This document shows, one piece after another, positions 6,890 through 16,293 of a stretch of 64,000 nucleotides of DNA. Both the position numbers and the translations under genes were made by a program. Each line of letters begins with the position of its first letter. Position 1 is the stretch's first letter. The DNA is taken from NCBI GenBank assembly GCA_002839375.1, contig PGXY01000006.1, positions 124,001-188,000 on the forward strand. The letters are read 5' to 3'. The notes beneath the pieces were generated by a model. It made no database searches. It saw nothing but the letters and a program-made list of their open reading frames with translations, and was not told the origin of the DNA. The DNA comes from Spirochaetae bacterium HGW-Spirochaetae-1. GTDB taxonomy: Bacteria > Spirochaetota > UBA4802 > UBA5550.

Positions 6890-8347
6890 ATGGCAGGTTC
6901 CTACAGATTAGATATAAAACAGTCGCAAAAACTGGTTATGACCCAGTCCCTGAGGCAGAGCATTGAAATGCTTCAGCTCTCGACCCTGGAGATGGCCCAG
7001 AAAATATCGGAAGAGTTCCTGATTAATCCCACCCTGGAAGAAGACTATCAGACCATTGAAACGCCCGAGTCCGATGAAGGCGATATCCTTGAACGGAACC
7101 TCACGGGCGATGATTATTTTTCCGAACGGCATGATGAGCTGGAAGAGCGCTTCGGCGATACCAGCGACAGCGGCATGTCTTCCGATTTTGAGTTCGACCG
7201 GAAACGTCAGTATATTGAGAACGCCGTGTCCCAGGATGAGTCCCTGGTGGAGCATCTCCTCTGGCAGGCGAAAATGACGGCGCGCGATGAAAAGGACTAC
7301 CTGCTCTACGAGGGTGTCATCACCTCCCTGGACGAGAACGGGCTCCTCGCGGCGCCCCTGGAGGACATAGCACGGGACTTCAAGGTCTCCCCGGAGACGC
7401 TGAGGGAAAAGGCCGCTGTGATCCAGCTTTTCGATCCCATAGGCTGCGCCGTGACCTCGATCCGGGAAAGCCTCCTCGTACAGTGCCGCCATTTTTATCC
7501 CCAGGACCATATCCTGTACCGGATAATCGACGAGCATTTCACTGACCTGGAAAAGCTTAATTACGATGTAATTGCGAAGAAGCTTGACATCCCGCTCCAG
7601 GATGTTCTGGAGCACAGCCGGGAGGTGCAGAACCTGAATCCATTCCCGGGGCGTAACTATTCGCGTAAAGATGTGAAATACATCATTCCCGATGTGGAAG
7701 TGCGCCTGGTCGACGGCGAAGTGATTATCACCATGAATGACGACTGGGTGCCGCGCATAAAAATCAATTCGTATTATATGAGCCTTCTGAAGAAAAAAAA
7801 CATTGAAAAAAAACAGCGGGAGTATATTCAGGATAAAATACAGGCTGCGCGCCATTTCATAAAAAACATAAGCAGCAGGCGTGAAACTATCATGAAAGTC
7901 GTGAAGGCTATCGTGGAGCGCCAGGGGGACTTTCTTGTTTCGGGTCCCGGCAATCTTAAATACCTGACGCACCTGGATATCGCCCGGGAACTGGGAATTC
8001 ATGAGTCTACGGTGAGCAGGGTCACCACGGGAAAATACGCACAGACAATGTGGGGAGTTTTTGAACTTAAATATTTTTTTGTCTCGAAGCTGAAGTCGGG
8101 CCCGCAGCAGCAGGCCGGCGAGGAGCATTCATCCGACCAGGTCAAAAGCGAGATAGTAAAACTCGTGGCGGAGGAATCTCCCGACAATCCCTTCAGTGAT
8201 GAAGAGATCGTTGAAATTCTGAGGAAAAAGGGGGTTGATATCGCACGAAGAACAGTGGCGAAATACCGGGGGGTGCTTGACATTCCGTCCTCGGGTAAGC
8301 GGAAAAAAATCAACATGATCAAAACACAGGAGAGTATTACTCTATGA
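6890..8347 (+). CDS. rpoN: RNA polymerase sigma-54 factor RpoN
   Basis: Alternative sigma factor that recognises -24/-12 promoters and needs AAA+ activators such as NtrX (12267-13622). 485 residues. Region I starts LDIKQSQKLVMTQSLRQSIE (about 5-24), an acidic region II follows, then the core-binding and HTH domains, and the RpoN box ARRTVAKYRGVLDIPSS is near residues 453-470. ATG 6890 is preferred to 6812: GGAG lies 5 nt upstream and region I then sits at the N-terminus as in other RpoN proteins. The stop overlaps the hpf start in an ATGA arrangement. Confidence 0.95.
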   Translation: MAGSYRLDIKQSQKLVMTQSLRQSIEMLQLSTLEMAQKISEEFLINPTLEEDYQTIETPESDEGDILERNLTGDDYFSERHDELEERFGDTSDSGMSSDFEFDRKRQYIENAVSQDESLVEHLLWQAKMTARDEKDYLLYEGVITSLDENGLLAAPLEDIARDFKVSPETLREKAAVIQLFDPIGCAVTSIRESLLVQCRHFYPQDHILYRIIDEHFTDLEKLNYDVIAKKLDIPLQDVLEHSREVQNLNPFPGRNYSRKDVKYIIPDVEVRLVDGEVIITMNDDWVPRIKINSYYMSLLKKKNIEKKQREYIQDKIQAARHFIKNISSRRETIMKVVKAIVERQGDFLVSGPGNLKYLTHLDIARELGIHESTVSRVTTGKYAQTMWGVFELKYFFVSKLKSGPQQQAGEEHSSDQVKSEIVKLVAEESPDNPFSDEEIVEILRKKGVDIARRTVAKYRGVLDIPSSGKRKKINMIKTQESITL

Positions 8348-9153
8348 ACATCACAATAACCGGCAGACATCTTACTGTTACTGAGACTTTGCAGGAATAC
8401 GCGGAAAGAAAAATTGAAAAGCTAGAGCAGTATTTCCAGCAACTCATCGATGCTCATGTCATTCTGTACCTGGAAAAACTGGACCGGGGTGCGGAAGTGG
8501 TAATTAACGGTGATGGTATACAGTTCCATGGAAGGGAAAAAGCCGAGACGTTTTTCTCGGCAATCGACCTTCTCGTCGATAAGATGGAAAAGCAGATAGT
8601 AAAATATAAAGAAAAACACCAGATGCATAAAGGCATCCGCAGTGGTGAAGCAGCCGGCATGGTCATGGGCTACGAAGAGGCCACCGGGAAGGCGGTCCGC
8701 CTCAACCAGGTGAGCAATAAACCAATTGACCGTATCGAGGCGTATTTCCAGATGAAGAATAACGCCACGGATTTTTTCCTTTTTAAAAGAGGAGTGAGTG
8801 TTATCGACAGCGACGAGGATTACTCCAATAAATCCTATGCCGCACTGTACCGCGACAAGGACAAGATTAAAATGGTGGAAATTCCTTTCGAGGATATTAA
8901 AGAACATCGTTTCGAGCATGATACCTTCACGGAGTATGAACTGGAGGTACTCGATGATTCCCTGGTTAAACCGAAAATTAAGTTCAGGAAGGTAGAGTCA
9001 TCCCAGGTTAAGAAAATGACGCTGGACGAGGCAATAAAGGAAATTGAAAAGAATGGCGCGGTGTACATGCCGTTTTTCAATGTGGAGTCACAGTATTTCA
9101 ACGTGATATATAAAAACGGCAAGGACTGCGAAGTTATGGTGCCCGCCTTCTGA
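8344..9153 (+). CDS. hpf: Ribosome hibernation factor HPF, unusually long
   Basis: Binds the small subunit and, in long forms, dimerises ribosomes during starvation. The N-terminal HPF/RaiA domain (about 1-95) is typical: MNITITGRHLTVTETLQEYA, VILYLEKLDRGAEVVI. At 269 residues it is much longer than the roughly 180-200 of long HPF. The last 55 residues match the dimerisation domain (MTLDEAIKEIEKNG ... YFNVIYKNGKDCEVMVPAF). A preceding segment (about 126-183; IDRIEAYFQMKN, DFFLFKRG, ALYRDKDKIKMVEIPFED) looks like a second copy of that domain. It sits between rpoN and hprK, the usual rpoN-hpf context, but ptsN is absent. Confidence 0.9.
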   Translation: MNITITGRHLTVTETLQEYAERKIEKLEQYFQQLIDAHVILYLEKLDRGAEVVINGDGIQFHGREKAETFFSAIDLLVDKMEKQIVKYKEKHQMHKGIRSGEAAGMVMGYEEATGKAVRLNQVSNKPIDRIEAYFQMKNNATDFFLFKRGVSVIDSDEDYSNKSYAALYRDKDKIKMVEIPFEDIKEHRFEHDTFTEYELEVLDDSLVKPKIKFRKVESSQVKKMTLDEAIKEIEKNGAVYMPFFNVESQYFNVIYKNGKDCEVMVPAF

Positions 9154-9174
9154 CGGGTGGCCAACTGAAACCAT

Positions 9175-10125
9175 ATGGACAAGAAACTACGAGTTAAAAA
9201 TTTTCTCGATAACACGCCGCGCATCGATCTTCAGATCAGGCTTATCGCCGGTGAGGGCGGGCTGAACAGGGAAATCCGGGTTGGTGATATCAACCGGCCC
9301 GGCCTCACCCTGGCCGGGTTTTATGACTTTTTTGCCTATGACCGCATACAGATTTTCGGTCTCGGCGAGACGGCCTATATGCGGCAGCTTCCACCCGGGG
9401 ACAAGCAAAAGGCCTATGAAAAGTTTTTTTCATACGAAGTTCTATGCTGTGTTTTTACCCACGATGAGCAGCCCGATGAAGATTTCTGCCGTTACGCCGA
9501 CAAAAACAATGTGCCGGTCATGGTTACGACCCGTGATACAACGCGGTTTATCAGCCTGCTCATTCATTTTCTCGATGAAATTTTCGCCCCGTCCGTGACC
9601 ATGCATGCCACCCTGGTGGATGTCTTCGGCGTGGGTGTTCTTATTCTCGGCCAGAGCGGCGTGGGGAAGAGCGAATGCGCCCTGGAGCTTATAGAACGCG
9701 GCCACCGCCTCGTGGCCGATGACATGGTTGAGATCATAAAGGTCGATGAGTCCCTTCTCATGGGGAGCGGCACGCCTCTGCTCCGGCATCATATGGAGAT
9801 CCGTGGTCTCGGTATCATCAACGTGCGGGAGATATTCGGCATCAGGTCCGTGAGGAACAGGAAACGGATAGAAATGGTGGCCATGCTGGAGGAGTGGGAC
9901 AGCAACGTGGAATATGACAGGCTGGGTCTCGATGATAAAAAATACACCATACTGGATATCGACATACCCTATATCACGATCCCGGTTCGTCCGGGTCGGA
10001 ATATCCCCATCATCCTTGAAACCGCCGCGCTGAACCAGAGGTTGAAAAAACTGGGTGTACATTCGGCCCAGGAGCTGGATCGAAGGATACAGGAATGGAT
10101 TAAGACGGAGAACCATAACAAATGA
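9175..10125 (+). CDS. hprK: HPr kinase/phosphorylase
   Basis: Phosphorylates and dephosphorylates the regulatory serine of HPr using ATP or pyrophosphate. 316 residues, normal length. The N-terminal domain (1-130) is followed by the P-loop LGQSGVGKSECALEL (about 159-173), then RLVADDMVEI and the HprK signature MEIRGLGIINVREIFG. Its stop overlaps the ptsH start by 4 bp, so kinase and substrate are translationally coupled. No PTS permease genes are in the window, so the pair probably works in regulation rather than sugar import. Confidence 0.95.
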   Translation: MDKKLRVKNFLDNTPRIDLQIRLIAGEGGLNREIRVGDINRPGLTLAGFYDFFAYDRIQIFGLGETAYMRQLPPGDKQKAYEKFFSYEVLCCVFTHDEQPDEDFCRYADKNNVPVMVTTRDTTRFISLLIHFLDEIFAPSVTMHATLVDVFGVGVLILGQSGVGKSECALELIERGHRLVADDMVEIIKVDESLLMGSGTPLLRHHMEIRGLGIINVREIFGIRSVRNRKRIEMVAMLEEWDSNVEYDRLGLDDKKYTILDIDIPYITIPVRPGRNIPIILETAALNQRLKKLGVHSAQELDRRIQEWIKTENHNK

Positions 10126-10388
10126 TTGAAAAAGAGGTTGTCGTGAAGAGTGATGCCGGTGTACATGCGCGTCCCGCCATGATGCTGGTGAGGGAAGCGA
10201 TGAAATTTCCCTGCCAGGTGGCTCTTGTGAAGGACGGTGTCGAGGCCGATTGTAAATCAATTATGTCCGTACTGGGGCTTGCCATCGTTTCCGGGACCCG
10301 GCTTAAGGTTCGGGCCGACGGGGACAGGGAGGAAGAAATCGTTGATATTATTGTCTCGATGATTGAAAATGGATTCAATTTAAACTAG
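10122..10388 (+). CDS. ptsH: Phosphocarrier protein HPr
   Basis: 88-residue HPr. The phosphohistidine motif is GVHARPAMML (His15 region) and the serine phosphorylated by HprK is in CKSIMSVLGLA. Both regulatory sites are intact, so it can be a target of the HprK encoded just upstream. Enzyme I and EII genes are not in the window. The gap to the next gene (77 bp) has no clear terminator, so ntrY/ntrX may be cotranscribed. Confidence 0.95.
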   Translation: MIEKEVVVKSDAGVHARPAMMLVREAMKFPCQVALVKDGVEADCKSIMSVLGLAIVSGTRLKVRADGDREEEIVDIIVSMIENGFNLN

Positions 10389-10465
10389 TTGGGTGTAATG
10401 CACCGGCAATCAGGTTAAGAACCTCATTCTTTCAGATTCATACGGATTCTTCCGTTTTCAAATTG

Positions 10466-12292
10466 ATGAAAAAAAATATAATCAGAAGATTTATCACCAT
10501 AGATGAGAATGGGCTGCAGGATGCCGTATTCCTCTTGGGCATCTTTGTGTTTTTTGCCGTTCTTGTCATCGGTCTTTTTCCCGATGAGAACACAAAGATG
10601 TTTATCGGTACGGACTTTTTTGTCAATACCATCATGTCCGTTCCTATAATCGCTGCAATTTACTTTATCATTATTTCATTCCGTCGCAATTTAAAAGTGA
10701 AACCTTCTTCCATCGGTGGAAGTTATAAAAACAAACTTGTCCTTGCCTTTATTTTTGTGACCATATTGTCTTCGCTGCCCGTTATTTTTGCTTCAAATAA
10801 CTTTATCCATGAAATACTCTCGCGCTTTGAATCGGAAAAAACCGAGCAGGCCCTGAAAGTGGCCATGGAAATGACCGATGAATCGGTTTTGAACATAAGT
10901 GAGTCTCTATCGGCCGAAATAAGTTCCCTGGATTCATTCATGCGCACGGGCATACTGTCCTGCGGGAGCGAAATGGGACGCGAGAAAATCAAGGCCCTCT
11001 ATGCAGGAAAGGGGCGGACTATCCGATTTTATCGTGAAGTCGGGCGCGGTGATAATCATATGTTGATTCCCCTGGACGAGCGTGTTATTAACGGCAGGGA
11101 CGAATGGTGTGAATTTTATTCCGCCATTGAAATCAGGGAGCCCCGGAGGATTGACAGGATTTTTATAGAGGGGCGGGAACATGTGGCCGTTGCCTTGCGG
11201 AGTAATGGTTTTCTCATATCAATGAGCTCCGAAATACCTCCCGTTGTGGAAAGCAGGGCTCTTCTCTTCAGCAATTCCCTGGAGGACCTGGACCGGCATT
11301 CCTATCTGCAGGATTATTTCAAGAACTGGGGCGGAATATTTCTTCTTTCCATTTCAATAGTTGTCATTTTCATATCAATTCTTATCAGCCTGTATCTTTC
11401 AAAAAACATCACGCGTCCTATTCTTGATCTTGCCGACGCAGCCAAAGACCTGTCACAGGGTAATTTTGATATCAGGCTTGAAAAGAAAAGCGATGATGAA
11501 ATCGGCATTCTGGTGACCTCTTTCAACAAGATGGTGGCCGACCTGGACGCGAACCGCAAGCTCATGTACCAGAAACAGGTTCTGGAGGCCTGGAGGGATA
11601 TGGCACGGCGGGTAGTGCATGAAATTAAAAATCCGTTGACACCCATCAGTCTTTCGGCGGAACGTATGAGAAGGCGGTATATAGAAAAACATCCCGATGT
11701 GGAATCCATTATTCTTACGGGAACACAGACAATCATCGAAGAGGTGAATGTCCTGAAGAATATTCTCAGCGAATTTACAAAATTTGCCAGACTTCCGGAC
11801 ATGAAGCGGGAATGGGTTATTCTTAAGCCGGTTATCGAGAACAGCGTCATGTTTTTCAGCGGTCATGAGAAAATCAGTTTTTCCGTAAGCGTTGATGAAG
11901 ATGTTCCGCCCGTGTTTATCGACAAGGACCTGATCCGGCAGGCTCTGAACAATATAATTCAGAACGCTATTCAGGCCATGAACAATGAGGGCGCTATTGA
12001 TATTCATGCGAAATGCACCCATGAAGGATTCAGTTCCATGGTCCTTGTAAGCGTATGTGACAACGGAACCGGTGTTAGTGAAGAGGACCTGATGAGGATA
12101 TTTATGCCTGGCTTCACGCGGAAAAAATCGGGCACGGGTCTGGGGCTCTCCATTGTGGAAAAGATAATAATTGAGCACGGCGGAATTGTCTATTGCCGGC
12201 GCAACGAAGACAGGGGAACGACATTTTATATTGAACTGCCTGTGGATGCAGGCGAGGGAAGTTTTTATGGCAAGAATACTGATAGTAGATGA
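10466..12292 (+). CDS. ntrY: NtrY-like sensor histidine kinase
   Basis: Membrane histidine kinase paired with NtrX. Four hydrophobic segments lie near residues 20-38, 53-72, 91-110 and 287-309, with a periplasmic region of about 175 residues between the third and fourth. A HAMP domain (SKNITRPILDLADAAKDLSQ) follows, then HisKA with H385 in VHEIKNPLTPI, and HATPase_c with NNIIQNAIQAM, DNGTG and TGLGLSIVEKI. Classical NtrY has a PAS domain between HAMP and HisKA; none is evident here. The start at ATG 10466 lacks a good ribosome-binding site. The 3' end overlaps ntrX by 26 bp. Confidence 0.88.
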   Translation: MKKNIIRRFITIDENGLQDAVFLLGIFVFFAVLVIGLFPDENTKMFIGTDFFVNTIMSVPIIAAIYFIIISFRRNLKVKPSSIGGSYKNKLVLAFIFVTILSSLPVIFASNNFIHEILSRFESEKTEQALKVAMEMTDESVLNISESLSAEISSLDSFMRTGILSCGSEMGREKIKALYAGKGRTIRFYREVGRGDNHMLIPLDERVINGRDEWCEFYSAIEIREPRRIDRIFIEGREHVAVALRSNGFLISMSSEIPPVVESRALLFSNSLEDLDRHSYLQDYFKNWGGIFLLSISIVVIFISILISLYLSKNITRPILDLADAAKDLSQGNFDIRLEKKSDDEIGILVTSFNKMVADLDANRKLMYQKQVLEAWRDMARRVVHEIKNPLTPISLSAERMRRRYIEKHPDVESIILTGTQTIIEEVNVLKNILSEFTKFARLPDMKREWVILKPVIENSVMFFSGHEKISFSVSVDEDVPPVFIDKDLIRQALNNIIQNAIQAMNNEGAIDIHAKCTHEGFSSMVLVSVCDNGTGVSEEDLMRIFMPGFTRKKSGTGLGLSIVEKIIIEHGGIVYCRRNEDRGTTFYIELPVDAGEGSFYGKNTDSR

Positions 12293-13622
12293 TGAGAAAA
12301 ATATTATAACCACTATAAGTTCCATCCTCCAGGATGAGGGACATACGGTTTATTCGAGTGAAAATAGCGGTGATGCCGTTAAGTTTCTCGGAAGTAACGA
12401 GGTGGACCTTATTATTCTCGATGTGTGGCTGCCCGATGCTGATGGAATGAACCTGTTGGAGAGTGCTAAAAAATTATACCCGGAAACAGCGGTTATCATG
12501 ATATCGGGTCACGGTTCCATTGACATTGCGGTAAAGGCAACGCGAATGGGCGCCTTCGATTTTCTCGAGAAGCCGCCGACACTGGAGCGTGTTGTTACGT
12601 CGGTGAATAATGCCGTCGAGCAGGTTCGCCTCAGAAAAGAGAACCTGAAGCTCCGCAGGGAATTCCATATTGAAGATGAGATGGTAGGTCAGTCGGAAAA
12701 GATAATTGATATAAAAAAAGTCATAGAAACCGCTGCGAAAACAAATGCCCGTGTATTCATAACCGGTGAAAGCGGAACGGGAAAGGAGCTTATCGCCAGG
12801 GCCATTTATCAGCGTTCACGGCGATCTGATAAGCCTTTTATAAAAGTAAACTGCGCCGCGATTCCCGATGAACTGATTGAGAGCGAACTTTTCGGTCATG
12901 AAAAAGGGGCCTTCACGGGAGCCGTATCACGGCGCCTGGGGAAGTTTGAGCTTGCCAGCAACGGCACAATATTTCTTGATGAAGTGTGTGATATGAGCCT
13001 CTCTGCCCAGGCCAAGGTTCTCCGGGTCCTGCAGGAACAGCAATTTGAACGGGTGGGTGGGAATGAAACTATCACCGTTGATGTCCGGGTCATCTCGGGC
13101 ACAAATATTGATGTGCGGCGGGCCATTGAAGAGGGAAAATTCAGGGAGGACCTCTATTATCGTCTCAATGTTATTCCTATCGAAGCTCCCACTCTTCTGG
13201 ACAGGATGGAGGATGTGGAGGTACTGATGAATTATTTTCTGAAAAAGTTTTCCGAAGAACACGGCATGGGCTTAAAGGAGATTTCCGACGAGGGACTCAA
13301 TGTGTTGCGGACACATACCTGGCCCGGGAATGTGAGGGAATTGAAAAATGTAATTGAAAGACTGGTTGTCATGGTCCCCGGAGAGGTCATCGGTGGAGAT
13401 GATATACGGAAGCACATGGAATCGTATGATTACGATGATCTTGTCGTGAACGATATCTCGCCGCTTAAAAAGGCACGTGAGGGATTTGAAAAGGATTATA
13501 TAATGGCGGCCCTGAAGAAAAACGGTAAAAACATTACCGGTACCGCCAGGGACCTGGGAATTGAACGAACGAACCTGCATCGTAAAATCAAGCAGTATAA
13601 TATTAACATAGACAAGTTGTAA
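12267..13622 (+). CDS. ntrX: NtrX-like sigma-54-dependent response regulator
   Basis: Activator of RpoN-dependent promoters. The receiver domain has D52 in LIILDVWLPD; the AAA+ domain has Walker A GESGTGKELIARA (about 166) and the sigma-54 contact loop GAFTGA (about 213); the C-terminal Fis-type HTH is GTARDLGIERTNLHRKIKQ. ATG 12267 is used because MARILIVDDEK is the normal receiver N-terminus; the longer frame from 12171 lies inside ntrY. 451 residues, normal for NtrX. rpoN is 4 kb upstream on the same strand. Confidence 0.93.
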   Translation: MARILIVDDEKNIITTISSILQDEGHTVYSSENSGDAVKFLGSNEVDLIILDVWLPDADGMNLLESAKKLYPETAVIMISGHGSIDIAVKATRMGAFDFLEKPPTLERVVTSVNNAVEQVRLRKENLKLRREFHIEDEMVGQSEKIIDIKKVIETAAKTNARVFITGESGTGKELIARAIYQRSRRSDKPFIKVNCAAIPDELIESELFGHEKGAFTGAVSRRLGKFELASNGTIFLDEVCDMSLSAQAKVLRVLQEQQFERVGGNETITVDVRVISGTNIDVRRAIEEGKFREDLYYRLNVIPIEAPTLLDRMEDVEVLMNYFLKKFSEEHGMGLKEISDEGLNVLRTHTWPGNVRELKNVIERLVVMVPGEVIGGDDIRKHMESYDYDDLVVNDISPLKKAREGFEKDYIMAALKKNGKNITGTARDLGIERTNLHRKIKQYNINIDKL

Positions 13623-13624
13623 TA

Positions 13625-14305
13625 ATGGCAAGAAACTATTACAGTGAACTGACCTCTGTTCTAAAGGGTCAATACAGGAAAAGGCTTATGCCTCTTTTTC
13701 GCAGCGAGGAGGAGGTACTTTTTCTTCGGGATTGGCTCGAAAAGGATCAGGTGCCACTCAGGATGGAACCGGTGACGGGAAAAACCTATTCCCGAAGCAG
13801 TGATGAACTGCGGTCGCTCGTTGAATCGTGCGCGCTCTGCGGTGCCACGGAGGAAAGAAAATATGGTTATGGAGATGGAAGCAGCGGGGTCATGATTATA
13901 CTGAATTCTCCCCGGCTTATCAGCCAGGTAGAGATAAGGTTGTACAGAAGGGAATCCGTTGAGATGATAAGGAAAATGGTGGAAGCCATGAATCTCGCGC
14001 CGGCCCGCTGTTATATTACGAATCTGGTCAAATGCGAGTCGTCGGACCGCCTGGTATCGCCGGGGCAGATGATGCAGAACTGCCTGTCTGTAATAAGTCA
14101 GGAAATGGCCGTCATCAATCCGAAGATTATTATTGTAATGGGAGAGATACAGCCGCTTCAGAAAATTGTTCACGGCAGTTCGGGTGTTTTCTGGTACACG
14201 ATTGAACATCCCGTCACGCTGCTGAAGAATACGGAGTTGAAGAGAACTGCCTGGGCAACCCTGAAAAATGTGATGGGCAAAATACAGGAACTGGGCCTGT
14301 CTTAG
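13625..14305 (+). CDS. Divergent uracil-DNA glycosylase superfamily protein
   Basis: 226 residues resembling the C-terminal half of family 4/5 uracil-DNA glycosylases: CALCGATEERK at 69-79, CYITNLVKCESSDR near the middle, C-x(n)-INPKIIIVMGEIQPLQKIV, and an HPVTLL segment near 190. The catalytic-region motif GE(A/E)PG is replaced by LNSPRLIS, and only one of the two Cys pairs of the iron-sulfur family-4 enzymes is clear. It may therefore have lost glycosylase activity or changed role. It follows ntrX by 2 bp and precedes priA by 1 bp, so it is tightly cotranscribed with the primosome helicase. Confidence 0.65.
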   Translation: MARNYYSELTSVLKGQYRKRLMPLFRSEEEVLFLRDWLEKDQVPLRMEPVTGKTYSRSSDELRSLVESCALCGATEERKYGYGDGSSGVMIILNSPRLISQVEIRLYRRESVEMIRKMVEAMNLAPARCYITNLVKCESSDRLVSPGQMMQNCLSVISQEMAVINPKIIIVMGEIQPLQKIVHGSSGVFWYTIEHPVTLLKNTELKRTAWATLKNVMGKIQELGLS

Positions 14306-14306
14306 C

Positions 14307-16265
14307 ATGTTTGCCGATGTTTTAACGGGATATCCCCTGGAATCATCTTTTACCTATCGTATACCCCCGGGAATGAATGTGGAGCCGGGGAAAAGGGTAA
14401 AAGTAAATTTTGCCCGCAGGAATGTTATCGCCTTTGTCATACGGGTGCATGATGAGGAGCCCTCGGGATTTGAAATTAAGGATATACTGGAAGTCATTGA
14501 CAGTGAATCCATTTTTAATGAACGCCTCGTCGATTTGTGCCGTTTCGTCGCATATACCTATATCTCTTCAGTGGGGGAGGCCGTTTCCATGGCCCTTCCT
14601 TCGGGACTGAAACCGTCAGCAAGATACAAGGTCCCTTTTACACGGCAGGAAACGGCGCCCATCGCCCTCACATCGGAACAGGAAAAAGTTTTTCAGGATA
14701 TACTGTTATCCCGGGAGGAGAACAGGCTTCTGCACTGCATTTTCGGCATAACGGGAAGCGGGAAGACCGAGGTCTATATTGAGCTGGCAAAAAAAATGCT
14801 GGAGCAGGGCAGGTCTGTCATTTACCTGGTGCCGGAGATTTCTCTGTCCTCGCAGATTTATGAAAGACTTTTCCACGTCTTCGGTGATGACCTGGTGATT
14901 TACCACAGCCATCTTACGCCGAACCAGCGTCTTTTCAACTGGATGCGCTTTTACCGGGGCGAGGCGCGAGTTGTTATCGGGACACGTTCCGCCATATTTA
15001 TGCAATGCCCGGACCTGGGCCTGATAATAGTCGATGAGGAACATGACGGTTCATATAAGGAACATAGCACCCCCCGGTATAACGCTCGAAGGGTGGCATT
15101 GTACCGTAGCAAAAAAGAGAAGACTCTCGTTGTCATGGGTTCGGCCACACCTTCCCTGGAGACGCTGTATGCCGGTGAAAACGGCATAATACGTATACAC
15201 CGTCTGACACAGCGTTTCGGCGGGGCACGCCTTCCCGAAATAAGTATCGTGAAGGTGTCGGGCGGAAGTCCTGACAAGGTCATTTCCAATCCGCTCAAGC
15301 TTGACACAAAAAGAGCCGTTGACGCGGGGAGGCAGGTGATCTACCTTCTCAACCGCCGCGGGTTTTCACCCTTCGTTATCTGCGAGGACTGCGGCCATGT
15401 TATTGAATGCCCGCATTGTAATATCAGCATGAATTATCATAAGGGCGGCGATCTTCTATGTCATTACTGCGGTTATTCGGTCCAACTGCCTGTTATGTGT
15501 GTGAAATGCGGGTCCCGGGAGCTTACCAAGCTTGGTTCCGGGACACAGCGTGTCGAGGAGATTATTGAAGAAACCTTCCGGGGTATGAGAATTTTCCGTC
15601 TGGACCAGGACTCCTCGAGAAAAAAGGGATCGGTTTTTGAACTCATGGACAGTATGAAGAAAGGAGAAATCGATATTCTTGTGGGAACACAGATGGTGGC
15701 AAAGGGATTCGATTTTCCCAATGTATCCCTCGTGGGAATACTCATGGCCGACATCGGTCTTAATATTCCTGACTTCAGGGCTTCGGAAAGAATATTTTCT
15801 CTCCTTGTGCAGGTGGCCGGCAGGTCGGGGCGCGGCAGTGAGCCCGGAAAGGTTATCCTGCAGACTCTCGATGATGAGCATCCCCTTTTCACTTTTATCA
15901 GGCAGCAGGATTATGAAGGCTTTTACCGGAGCGAAATGCTGGTGAGAAAGTCGCTCAATTATCCTCCCTATACCCGTATTGCCCGTCTCCTGGTGAGGGG
16001 GAAAGAAGAGAGTGATGTCATTGCAGCCATTGGGAAATTAAAGACATCAATTGACAATGCCGTTGTTGCGGCAGGTGCGAATATTCAGGTGTTGGGGCCT
16101 GCGGCTGCTCCCATGGAAAAGATTGGCGGAAATTACCGGCATCATATTATCATGAAATCGAGTTCGGTTGATGTGCTGAGGAAGGTCATTGTTGCGTCTC
16201 GAGGGGCTATTAATTCAAACAATGTTTATCTGGAAATCGATATTGATCCTCATGATATGATGTAG
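14307..16265 (+). CDS. priA: Primosomal replication restart helicase PriA
   Basis: DNA helicase that reloads the replisome at stalled forks. 652 residues. The N-terminal 3'-end-binding domain is followed by Walker A FGITGSGKTEVY, DEEH box IIVDEEHDGSYK, and the zinc cluster CEDCGHVIECPHCNIS ... CHYCGY ... CVKCGS. The helicase motif VGTQMVAKGFDFPNV comes next, then the C-terminal domain. Its ATG overlaps nothing but follows the UDG-like gene directly. It converges with the minus-strand HAMP gene at 16294. Confidence 0.95.
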   Translation: MFADVLTGYPLESSFTYRIPPGMNVEPGKRVKVNFARRNVIAFVIRVHDEEPSGFEIKDILEVIDSESIFNERLVDLCRFVAYTYISSVGEAVSMALPSGLKPSARYKVPFTRQETAPIALTSEQEKVFQDILLSREENRLLHCIFGITGSGKTEVYIELAKKMLEQGRSVIYLVPEISLSSQIYERLFHVFGDDLVIYHSHLTPNQRLFNWMRFYRGEARVVIGTRSAIFMQCPDLGLIIVDEEHDGSYKEHSTPRYNARRVALYRSKKEKTLVVMGSATPSLETLYAGENGIIRIHRLTQRFGGARLPEISIVKVSGGSPDKVISNPLKLDTKRAVDAGRQVIYLLNRRGFSPFVICEDCGHVIECPHCNISMNYHKGGDLLCHYCGYSVQLPVMCVKCGSRELTKLGSGTQRVEEIIEETFRGMRIFRLDQDSSRKKGSVFELMDSMKKGEIDILVGTQMVAKGFDFPNVSLVGILMADIGLNIPDFRASERIFSLLVQVAGRSGRGSEPGKVILQTLDDEHPLFTFIRQQDYEGFYRSEMLVRKSLNYPPYTRIARLLVRGKEESDVIAAIGKLKTSIDNAVVAAGANIQVLGPAAAPMEKIGGNYRHHIIMKSSSVDVLRKVIVASRGAINSNNVYLEIDIDPHDMM

Positions 16266-16293
16266 TGCGGAAATGGTTACGCACGGCTTCCTG

